From NCBI GenBank assembly GCA_023432655.1, contig JAEYUK010000354.1:1-7201 (forward strand): a DNA stretch of 7,201 nt, in the 5' to 3' direction. The DNA comes from Pseudomonadota bacterium (GTDB taxonomy: Bacteria; Bdellovibrionota; Bacteriovoracia; Bacteriovoracales; Bacteriovoracaceae). The notes beneath the pieces were generated by a model. The model did no database searches and had not been told where the DNA came from. It was given only the letters and a program-made list of their open reading frames with translations. Below are positions 1 through 6,422 of the stretch, piece by piece. How positions within the stretch are numbered: the first letter of the stretch is position 1; every line of letters begins with the position of its first letter. A program made the position numbers and the translations under genes.

Positions 1-2
1 GA

Positions 3-1058
3 TTATTTACTTCGTAAGTGAGTAATCCCAAAAGAATTTTTTGAAAAGAGCTCTTCACTCACCCAACAGCCTTCAACAATATTGTCCCCATTATTGTAAA
101 GGCCTTCTTCACAATCATCAATGAATTCACCGGTCTTACGATTCTTGCACAGGCACTTTCGATCTTTATTGGAGTGATGAAATCCCGAACCCCAGGTGTT
201 TCGAAGAAGATAATGACATTGCCCTTCGATTTTCTTTTTTCCTACAATCAGTGAGTCGTGAGGGGAGCAATCTGACTTTAAATCAACGTAAGGACTTTTA
301 CTTGTTCGAGTGATGCCCACATAGGAAGATTCATAGAGGGCCTGGGCACAATAAGAGATAGCAATAGGGGACTTATGATCATTCAGGACTTTATCTAAAG
401 CAGGTGAAACTTCATCGTCTGTTTTGGGAAAAATAAAACGGGGAGAGGACGTCGAAATATTTTGTGGATTACTTTGGCAATTACTCAGAACAAGATTGGA
501 AAGCACATCTCGGGAAGACATGCTACTTAGGGCCCTAAGTTCTGGAATAAGTTGATCAAAGGTTGGATTTCCACCGCAGTAAGGAGCGTGTTCTGTGATG
601 ACTCTGTTGATGGTGGCATCGATATTTTCTGAAGCTGTCGCAGGAAGGACCGTTACTAGTTTTTCAATCAGCCCCATGACTTCAATCTCGGTGGCGTTAG
701 CTTTTCGCGTCCACTCGGACAGAGAACTATTGATTGTTTCAACTGGACAATTACCATATTGTTGAACCGCCTTAATGGCATCGATAGCGATTCCCATATT
801 GATACCAGGTCTGTCATTTTTTTCGGCATATTTTAAGGCCGTCCAGATAGGATGAACGCTTCTCTCTTTGTTTCCTTTCTTAATCAGTTCATAGTCAAGA
901 AGCTGTGAAGCTGTGTAGGCGTAACAAATATTTAGTCCATCCTGATCGAAGACCGGAATTTTCTGGAAGGGAGAGTTCTCTTCTGTGACGAGATTTAGCG
1001 GCTCACAGGTCGCCCAGGCGGCATTGATGGAAAAAATTATGATTAGGAGGAATCTCAT
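3..1058 (-). CDS. Secreted papain-family (C1) cysteine peptidase
   Basis: The 351-aa product has a Sec signal peptide (hydrophobic residues 3-16, likely cut after the AWA at 15-17). Papain-fold catalytic landmarks are visible. Oxyanion Gln39 lies six residues before nucleophile Cys45 (DQDGLNICYAY), the same spacing as papain Q19/C25. His267 is in PHDSLIVG, and Asn287 is in the RNTWGSGF motif, equivalent to papain NSWG. The Cys-His interval (about 220 residues) is longer than in papain, and 12 cysteines are spread over the protein, consistent with an exported disulfide-bonded enzyme. There are only about 27 residues between the signal peptide and the catalytic region, so no classical N-terminal inhibitory propeptide is present. 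The start is set by GAGGA at 1066-1070 and by the ATGA overlap with the upstream gene, which implies translational coupling. The stop codon is at 3-5. The substrate is unknown; the role could be periplasmic or extracellular proteolysis. Confidence 0.82.
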   Translation of the reverse strand: MRFLLIIIFSINAAWATCEPLNLVTEENSPFQKIPVFDQDGLNICYAYTASQLLDYELIKKGNKERSVHPIWTALKYAEKNDRPGINMGIAIDAIKAVQQYGNCPVETINSSLSEWTRKANATEIEVMGLIEKLVTVLPATASENIDATINRVITEHAPYCGGNPTFDQLIPELRALSSMSSRDVLSNLVLSNCQSNPQNISTSSPRFIFPKTDDEVSPALDKVLNDHKSPIAISYCAQALYESSYVGITRTSKSPYVDLKSDCSPHDSLIVGKKKIEGQCHYLLRNTWGSGFHHSNKDRKCLCKNRKTGEFIDDCEEGLYNNGDNIVEGCWVSEELFSKNSFGITHLRSK

Positions 1059-1399
1059 TTCAAATTCCTCACCAGCGCATTGGTATCAATTAAACTTTTA
1101 TCTTTAAACTGACAGAAAGACTGCTCATTATTTTGTGTGTCTTTTAAGATCACCACCCGGAGTTTTAAATCATGACACAATTGGGCCGCGGGATTTTGGC
1201 CCATGAAACTTTTTGAAGTTACGGGATGATTTAATTTAGATCTGGCCTCACATTTTTCTGTAAGACAGCGGGACGAGACCCAGCCTCTCAGGGACTTATC
1301 CCAGCAAAGTTTTTCTTTGAGTTCATAACCAGTAAAAGTTTCGCAGTTATTTGCTAAGGCGGTACTGGTTAAAAGTAATAAAAGGAAAGTGAGTTTCAT
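1055..1399 (-). CDS. Small exported six-cysteine protein, DUF333-like
   Basis: This 114-aa protein begins with a clear signal peptide (residues 1-16, poly-Leu core, cut near ALA/NN). The mature part has six cysteines (19, 32, 45, 50, 75, 96). Residues 69-112 resemble the DUF333 (PF03891) pattern: NPAA, Cys75 three residues later, then CQFKDKSLID and an AL.R ending. DUF333 has no established function, though members are sometimes labelled putative hemolysins. An in-frame ATG at 1429 would add ten residues, but it would spoil the signal peptide and has no ribosome site. The ATG at 1399 has a strong AAGGAGGT nine bases upstream, so I chose it. The stop overlaps the peptidase start as ATGA, so the two are probably made together. 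Being upstream of a peptidase that lacks a propeptide, it could be an inhibitor or folding partner; that is inference. Confidence 0.78.
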   Translation of the reverse strand: MKLTFLLLLLTSTALANNCETFTGYELKEKLCWDKSLRGWVSSRCLTEKCEARSKLNHPVTSKSFMGQNPAAQLCHDLKLRVVILKDTQNNEQSFCQFKDKSLIDTNALVRNLK

Positions 1400-1407
1400 A
1401 AAAATCC

Positions 1408-1454
1408 TACCTCCTTCATTATCCGGCATATGCCGAGAGAGTACGAAGGAGGTA
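1408..1454 (-). promoter_or_regulatory. Hairpin sequestering the ribosome site after purA
   Basis: A perfect 10-bp inverted repeat (1408-1417 and 1445-1454) lies between purA and the DUF333-like gene. In the minus-strand transcript the 3' arm GAAGGAGGTA is the Shine-Dalgarno of the next gene, and the 5' arm TACCTCCTTC is its exact complement, resembling the 3' end of 16S rRNA. The 27-nt loop carries a perfect 12-bp palindrome, CGGCATATGCCG (1424-1435). The 5' arm starts 8 nt after the purA stop, so a ribosome terminating on purA would likely cover it and free the ribosome site. The stem is followed by GGATTTTT, so it might instead act as a weak terminator or attenuator. Function is inferred; the repeat itself is plain in the sequence. 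Confidence 0.6.
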
Positions 1455-1462
1455 AGAATTGC

Positions 1463-2761
<1,299 letters not shown>

Positions 2762-2783
2762 TTATTTTACTTGGCGAGGGGTG

Positions 2784-2818
2784 AAATAAAAAGGGGAGAA
2801 ATGTCTCCATTTCTCCCC
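2784..2818 (-). terminator. Intrinsic terminator of the 114-aa gene
   Basis: GGGGAGAAATG (2793-2803) and CATTTCTCCCC (2808-2818) form a perfect 11-bp stem with a TCTC loop. Read on the minus strand, the stem is followed directly by TTTTTATTT (2784-2792), the classical U-tract. It sits 37 nt past the stop of the minus-strand gene ending at 2855 and upstream of purA, so it separates the two units. A weaker six-base pairing (GCCTAA 2827-2832 with TTAGGC 2855-2860) includes that gene's stop codon and lies just ahead of it. Confidence 0.82.
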
Positions 2819-2854
2819 CGGGAAAGGCCTAAACACTCCTGGGAGGAAGTATGC

Positions 2855-3199
2855 TTAGGCAATCGATCTGAGTTCTAAACGACTTTGCAACGTATCAAGA
2901 ACATTCTGGAATTCGCTAAGTGTTGGTAAATTCCCGAAGTGCGTGTTTTCATGCATGTTCATGGACACGAAATCAAAAATTTCTACAGGGGTGGATTTGT
3001 CATAGTCCTTTTGAAAAGCTCTCCAGTTGGACTTACCGGTTTTGCGGTAGTTTTCAAAAAGATTTTCCACCATTTCCTGCTTCGACTTCACTCCACCCCC
3101 GACCACCTGTCCGGCACTGTCGATGTCCAAATACCAAACACGGTAATCATTCTGATTCTTGGGGTGCTGTTTTGATTCTACGGCGATGGCCAGAAACAT
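2855..3199 (-). CDS. Conserved-looking hypothetical protein, 114 aa
   Basis: I do not recognise this protein with confidence. It has no signal peptide or membrane segment and is probably cytoplasmic. It begins MFLAIAVESKQ, has a beta-rich first half (YRVWYLDID, GQVVGGGV), a charged helix-like middle (about residues 38-65), and a C-terminal ENTHFGNLPTLSEF followed by a helix. The strand - short helix - strand layout ending in a NLP-like motif faintly recalls DUF3892 proteins, but this is weak. An in-frame ATG at 3232 lies inside an inverted repeat and lacks a ribosome site. The ATG at 3199 has AAGGAGGT four bases upstream, so I prefer it. It is a single-gene unit: a strong terminator follows, and upstream is the divergent region shared with murJ. 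Confidence 0.75.
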   Translation of the reverse strand: MFLAIAVESKQHPKNQNDYRVWYLDIDSAGQVVGGGVKSKQEMVENLFENYRKTGKSNWRAFQKDYDKSTPVEIFDFVSMNMHENTHFGNLPTLSEFQNVLDTLQSRLELRSIA

Positions 3200-3224
3200 A
3201 AGGACCTCCTTGCTCTCGAAAGAT

Positions 3225-3241
3225 AACGACATCTTGTCGTT
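3225..3241 (-). promoter_or_regulatory. 7-bp inverted repeat before the 114-aa gene
   Basis: AACGACA and TGTCGTT flank a three-base spacer, a perfect 7-bp inverted repeat about 16 bases upstream of the AAGGAGGT of the minus-strand gene starting at 3199. It could be a protein-binding operator, or a short hairpin in the leader that leaves the ribosome site free. No clear -10/-35 pair accompanies it, so its role is unassigned. Confidence 0.35.
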
Positions 3242-3381
3242 TGCTTTGTGTGTGTTGGAAGGTCACCTTTGCATCCCCATCCTAGAGATATGGATGACCT
3301 TTCTCGCATCCTGCTTAACTCTAGAATCTCTTATGCCCCTATGGATTGTAACGAAGATTTCACTAACATCAACTGAGCTGT

Positions 3382-3410
3382 TTGGGAGAGAAAGTCAGAA
3401 TATTTAGAGT
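3382..3410 (+). promoter_or_regulatory. Candidate sigma-70-like promoter for murJ
   Basis: TTGGGA (3382-3387) and TAGAGT (3405-3410) are 17 bases apart, each matching the consensus hexamer at four of six positions. A start near 3417 would give a leader of about 145 nt containing the GC-rich stem at 3454-3472. It is the best pair I found in this gap, but such matches arise by chance. Confidence 0.3.
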
Positions 3411-3562
3411 CAAAAAGGGACTCATGGGAAAGTCTATGGAGTTTTGCCAACTTGCCCCGACGGGGTAGGGGCGAAAAAGAACCAAATCCTGAGTAAAAAA
3501 CTTCGAATCTTTGTCTTTCCAAAAATTCTTCTTCGGGCGAAACTAGCTTTCATAGGAGTCAT

Positions 3563-5122
3563 ATGTCGGTTATTCGTTCCAGTATTAAAATGGCCATTGC
3601 CACTTTCTGCTCTCGTATTCTTGGTCTGGTGAGAGAGCAGGTGATGGCGGCCTATTTTGGCGCCTCTGGAATTACTGACGCCTTTTTAGTTGCCTATCGT
3701 ATTCCTAATTTGCTTCGAGACCTTTTTGCAGAAGGAGCTTTCTCTTCTGCTTTTGTTCCTACTTTCGTTGAGGCCAATCAAGAATCTCAGAATGAATCAA
3801 GACAACTTTTGTGGTCTCTCTTCTGGCTTCTTTTTTTTATCACCGGAACTTTCTGTCTGGGGATTATGATTTTTGCTCCAGAGCTCATAAGTATTTTCGC
3901 TCCTTCATTTAAAGATTATCCGGAAAAATTCCAGATTACGGTGAACCTCACCAGAATCATGGCGCCTTTTTTGACCTTTGTTTCGCTGGCCGCTCTTTTT
4001 ATGGGAGCACTTAATTCTCTTAAAGTATTTTTTATTCCGGCGCTGGCCCCGGCTTCTTACAACGTGATGAGTATTCTCTGCATGATCACGCTCTCAAGTG
4101 TCATCAGCGGTATGGGGCATTCACCGATCTACTCTCTGGGGATAGGAGCGATGCTGGGCGGATTCATGCAGGCTGCGGTGCAATTGCCTCTTATTTGGAA
4201 GAAAGGACTAAAACCTTTATGGCCTAAAGAGTTCTGGACCCCACGCTCGAAAAAAGTTTTTAAATTGTTGGGCCCTGGGCTGATTGGATTTGCCGCGACT
4301 CAGGTAAATCTTCTTATTACCACTATTCTCGCGACGCCAATCATTGGAGCGACTTCATGGCTCAATTATAGCTTTCGATTATTTCAGCTGCCCGTGGGGA
4401 TTCTTTCGGTTTCGATCGGGAACTCAAATCTCGTGCACTTTTCTGAAAGCTGGAAAAAAAGAGATGTCGCTGGCGCCAAGGCTTCCCTTCAGCAAAGCTA
4501 CTACCTGTCGTTCTTAACGGTGATGCCCGCGATGGTGATCCTCTACTGTTTATCAGAGGAAATTGTGAACATTATTTTTGAGCGCGGGAGATTTACTCGG
4601 GAAAGCACACTGATGACCGCTGATGCCCTCAGAATGTATGCTTTAGGATTACCATTTTATGGAATCTATAAAATTTGGGTCCCGACTTTTTACGCTCTCG
4701 ACCGTCAAAAAATCCCGGTCCTGGCCTCATTATTCTCAATCGCCTTTAATATCGTTTTTTGTTTAATGCTGACTCCGGTTTATGGATTTAAAATTTTAGC
4801 TTTGGGAACCACACTCTCAGTTTTGGTGAATTCAGGAATCCAGAGCTGGATTTTAAAGAAAGATTTAGATCTGTCGTGGAACTTTTTCTTTTCAGGAAGG
4901 ATCTGGAAGGTCATCGGGGCCACTCTCGCGGCGGCGGTTGTGACAGAAACTTTTCTCAAAGTTGAGTTCTATTCTCAGCCTTTTCTCGCTAAATGCCTTT
5001 ATTTAGGAGTGCAAATCGCGTTAATAGCCCTTCTTTACCTCTCGTTTTTAGTGATGATGGGAGAGCGTAGCGCCGTCAACGCGCTCCTGGGGAAGCTCAC
5101 AAAAAAGTTCACTCGAAAGTAA
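3563..5122 (+). CDS. murJ: Lipid II flippase MurJ (MviN family)
   Basis: MurJ is the inner-membrane MOP-superfamily transporter that flips lipid II, the peptidoglycan precursor, to the periplasmic side. The 519-aa product matches the family length (E. coli 511) and has about 14 hydrophobic segments. The N-terminal signature SRILGLVREQ...FGASGITDAF...RIPNLLRDLFAEGAFSSAFVP is unmistakable. Functionally important E. coli residues Arg18, Arg24, Asp39 and Arg52 occur at identical positions, and the Arg270 equivalent is about Arg272 in SFRLFQLP. The second Arg of the E. coli LLRR motif is Asp53 here. The ATG at 3563 has AGGAG four bases upstream. The C-terminus ends in a basic tail (KLTKKFTRK). It appears to be transcribed alone or with the gene at 5203; no terminator is visible between them. 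Presumably essential. Confidence 0.97.
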   Translation: MSVIRSSIKMAIATFCSRILGLVREQVMAAYFGASGITDAFLVAYRIPNLLRDLFAEGAFSSAFVPTFVEANQESQNESRQLLWSLFWLLFFITGTFCLGIMIFAPELISIFAPSFKDYPEKFQITVNLTRIMAPFLTFVSLAALFMGALNSLKVFFIPALAPASYNVMSILCMITLSSVISGMGHSPIYSLGIGAMLGGFMQAAVQLPLIWKKGLKPLWPKEFWTPRSKKVFKLLGPGLIGFAATQVNLLITTILATPIIGATSWLNYSFRLFQLPVGILSVSIGNSNLVHFSESWKKRDVAGAKASLQQSYYLSFLTVMPAMVILYCLSEEIVNIIFERGRFTRESTLMTADALRMYALGLPFYGIYKIWVPTFYALDRQKIPVLASLFSIAFNIVFCLMLTPVYGFKILALGTTLSVLVNSGIQSWILKKDLDLSWNFFFSGRIWKVIGATLAAAVVTETFLKVEFYSQPFLAKCLYLGVQIALIALLYLSFLVMMGERSAVNALLGKLTKKFTRK

Positions 5123-5141
5123 AATAAATCAACGCTTTAAC

Positions 5142-5170
5142 TTGTGTCAGAAAAGCTTTTTAGTTATTCT
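5142..5170 (+). promoter_or_regulatory. Candidate promoter for the DUF507-like gene
   Basis: TTGTGT (5142-5147) and TATTCT (5165-5170) are spaced 17 bases apart in the short AT-rich gap after murJ. A start near 5177 would leave a leader of about 26 nt containing the AAGGAAG ribosome site at 5191-5197. The -10 matches four of six consensus bases and the -35 three. Confidence 0.4.
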
Positions 5171-5202
5171 GTTTAAAGAAATACCTATTTAAGGAAGTTT
5201 TG

Positions 5203-5646
5203 ATGAAAACTGATTTTGAAACGCTTAAAGCGCTGTCGACATACACAATCAACCACCTAAAGCAGGCGGAGATGATTGAGTTTGCTGTTGATTCTCGCGC
5301 TGAACTAATTGAAGCCCTGGCCACTGAATACGGTGTGAGTTTTGCCACTGATGAAAACATTAAAGAGCAGGCGATCGAAGAAGTTGAAGAGAAGTTCGGG
5401 GAAGATATTCCTGGTGACATCACTGAAACTGAAATGTTCAACCACGCTCGTAAAGAGATCATTAAATCATTTAATGGTGAGAACATTGGTGGACTTTACC
5501 TTATGGAGTCGCTCCATAACATTGCTATTAGAGTGAAGAACTTTCTTCTTTCTAATGATTTGATCGAAGACGTATTTGCGTCTGATGAAGAACTCATTGA
5601 TTTTACTATTGATAAACTTAGAGGATTTGCGCCTAAGCGTAATTAA
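5203..5646 (+). CDS. DUF507-like acidic helical protein
   Basis: This 147-aa, Glu/Asp-rich, apparently all-helical cytoplasmic protein has no signal or membrane segment. Its layout, a helix ending in IE, an acidic turn, then an ELI-containing helix, resembles DUF507, a family of unknown function common in deltaproteobacteria. The pattern appears twice: about residues 18-39 (HLKQAEMIEF then SRAELIEAL) and about 114-135 (FLLSNDLIED then SDEELIDFT). These align without gaps at roughly seven identities in 22, suggesting an internal duplication. The ATG at 5203 is preferred over TTG at 5200 because AAGGAAG lies five bases upstream of it. The stop codon overlaps that of the convergent gene. A link to murJ is only positional. 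Confidence 0.75.
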   Translation: MKTDFETLKALSTYTINHLKQAEMIEFAVDSRAELIEALATEYGVSFATDENIKEQAIEEVEEKFGEDIPGDITETEMFNHARKEIIKSFNGENIGGLYLMESLHNIAIRVKNFLLSNDLIEDVFASDEELIDFTIDKLRGFAPKRN

Positions 5647-6242
5647 GCTTTTCCTGCTTGAGATTCATGGATGAAACTTAAGCAGGCCAGGCTCTCTTCA
5701 AAAAACGGTCCTTCTAAAGATCCATTCAGAACTGAGCTCTTACTTTCAAAAATAAAATATCCGGGATCGTTTAAAGCGCGCATGATATAAATGTCGTAAT
5801 AAATACGTTCTATTTGATCTTCCGAGCCTTTTCCTTCAACACGAATGACCTCTTGAAACTGCTCCTGGATTTCTGAATCTCTAAATAAAACACGTGAGTC
5901 AGTTTCAAAAACCACATCCATGTCGTACTCAATTTTTTCGAGGTTGAGTTTGTCTTCTAAGAGGTCGGGCATGGATTTGCCTTGATGATCGGGGAAATAA
6001 GAGAAAGTAGCGTACCAGTCGTATCGGGTATCAGTTCGCTCAAACTTAATGTGATGATCATCCTGTTCAGTAATAGTCCACCAGCGTGGGATCTCGAGTC
6101 CCAGGTTTCCGAAGCGGACCAGGTAGGATTCTTCTTTAAAAGTGGTCTTCTCTTGCCCAATAATTTTAAGGGTATAGAAAGCTCCTCCTAAGACCAGGAG
6201 AACCACAAGCCAGTCAAAAGCATGGTTGCTGAAAATATCCAT
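5643..6242 (-). CDS. Membrane-anchored protein of unknown function, 199 aa
   Basis: I do not recognise this family firmly. One membrane segment (about residues 10-29, DWLVVLLVLGGAFYTLKIIG) is followed by an acidic soluble domain of about 170 residues, probably periplasmic or cytoplasmic-facing as a tethered domain. The domain opens with NLGLEIPRWWTI and alternates strand-like segments (YDWYATFSYF, RIYYDIYIM, GYFIFESKS), ending FFEESLACLSFI. That order recalls the Mog1/PsbP/DcrB-like fold, where a folded sheet begins with a short P-x-W motif and ends in an 'F..i..S' helix; this is a guess. The start at 6242 is the only reasonable one, since an in-frame stop lies five codons upstream. No Shine-Dalgarno is visible, and the candidate promoter is so close that the mRNA may have almost no leader. 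The gene converges on the DUF507-like gene with overlapping stops. Confidence 0.75.
   Translation of the reverse strand: MDIFSNHAFDWLVVLLVLGGAFYTLKIIGQEKTTFKEESYLVRFGNLGLEIPRWWTITEQDDHHIKFERTDTRYDWYATFSYFPDHQGKSMPDLLEDKLNLEKIEYDMDVVFETDSRVLFRDSEIQEQFQEVIRVEGKGSEDQIERIYYDIYIMRALNDPGYFIFESKSSVLNGSLEGPFFEESLACLSFIHESQAGKA
5653..5686. other. Stem-loop at convergent gene ends
   Basis: CCTGCTT (5653-5659) pairs perfectly with AAGCAGG (5680-5686), and TTCAT/ATGAA (5664-5668 and 5671-5675) nests inside. It lies seven bases past the stop of the plus-strand gene and within the last codons of the minus-strand gene. No T-run follows on either strand, so it is not a canonical terminator, but it could slow polymerase or protect the 3' end. 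Confidence 0.35.
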
Positions 6243-6253
6243 AAGTGGGCCGA

Positions 6254-6283
6254 ATCATAGCATAGGTTAAGCTAAAGTTTCAC
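6254..6283 (-). promoter_or_regulatory. Candidate promoter for the 199-aa gene
   Basis: On the minus strand, GTGAAA (6278-6283) and TATGAT (6254-6259) are separated by 18 bases; the -10 matches five of six consensus bases. Transcription would begin around 6247, leaving only about five bases before the ATG at 6242, consistent with the absence of a Shine-Dalgarno there. Confidence 0.45.
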
Positions 6284-6361
6284 CATCTTCCTTCCGATAG
6301 TTAATCGTCGTGGGCCTATTTTTTGGACAATTTTGCCTAACATAGTCCCATTCTGATCAAG

Positions 6362-6370
6362 TGTTATGAT
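6362..6370 (+). promoter_or_regulatory. Extended -10 promoter candidate for the secreted protein gene
   Basis: TGTTATGAT is an extended -10 element (TGn directly before TATGAT) with no good -35, as is usual for this promoter type. A start near 6377 gives a leader of about 46 nt. That leader contains a TCTCCC/GGGAGA hairpin (6383-6388 and 6395-6400) and AGGA at 6414-6417 before the ATG at 6423. Confidence 0.5.
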
Positions 6371-6422
6371 GTTAATTAGAATTCTCCCCGGGTAGGGAGA
6401 TCATTATTTGGGTAGGAACACT

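Larger units (their letters stand above)
3200..3562. other. Divergent intergenic region with stem-loop potential
   Basis: These 363 bases between the minus-strand 114-aa gene and murJ hold no convincing gene. Short open frames on either strand lack ribosome sites and recognisable products. Visible structure: the 7-bp repeat at 3225-3241. An imperfect stem pairs GGAAGGTCA (3257-3265) with TGACCTTTC (3295-3303), with an inner CCAT/ATGG pairing. A G/C run at 3454-3472 lets CCCC (3455-3458) pair with either of two downstream GGGG runs. Candidate murJ promoter hexamers lie at 3382-3410. No tRNA or known riboswitch consensus could be recognised. Confidence 0.5.

Noticed and set aside
1018..1025. 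Possible lipobox around Cys18 of the peptidase
   Set aside because: The residues before it (W-A-T-C) do not fit the lipobox, while A-W-A fits ordinary signal peptidase I cleavage.
2920..3407. Several plus-strand frames opposite the 114-aa gene and into the gap
   Set aside because: The minus-strand frame has a strong ribosome site and terminator; these have neither.
3503..3516. CTTCGAATC resembling a tRNA T-loop
   Set aside because: No acceptor, D or anticodon stems can be built around it.
3331..3522. 63-codon minus-strand frame in the murJ upstream gap
   Set aside because: It begins with TTG without a ribosome site and encodes an unremarkable sequence across the GC-rich hairpin.
5957..6191. 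Frames of 67 and 69 codons within the 199-aa gene
   Set aside because: They are shadows, with no initiation signals or recognisable content.
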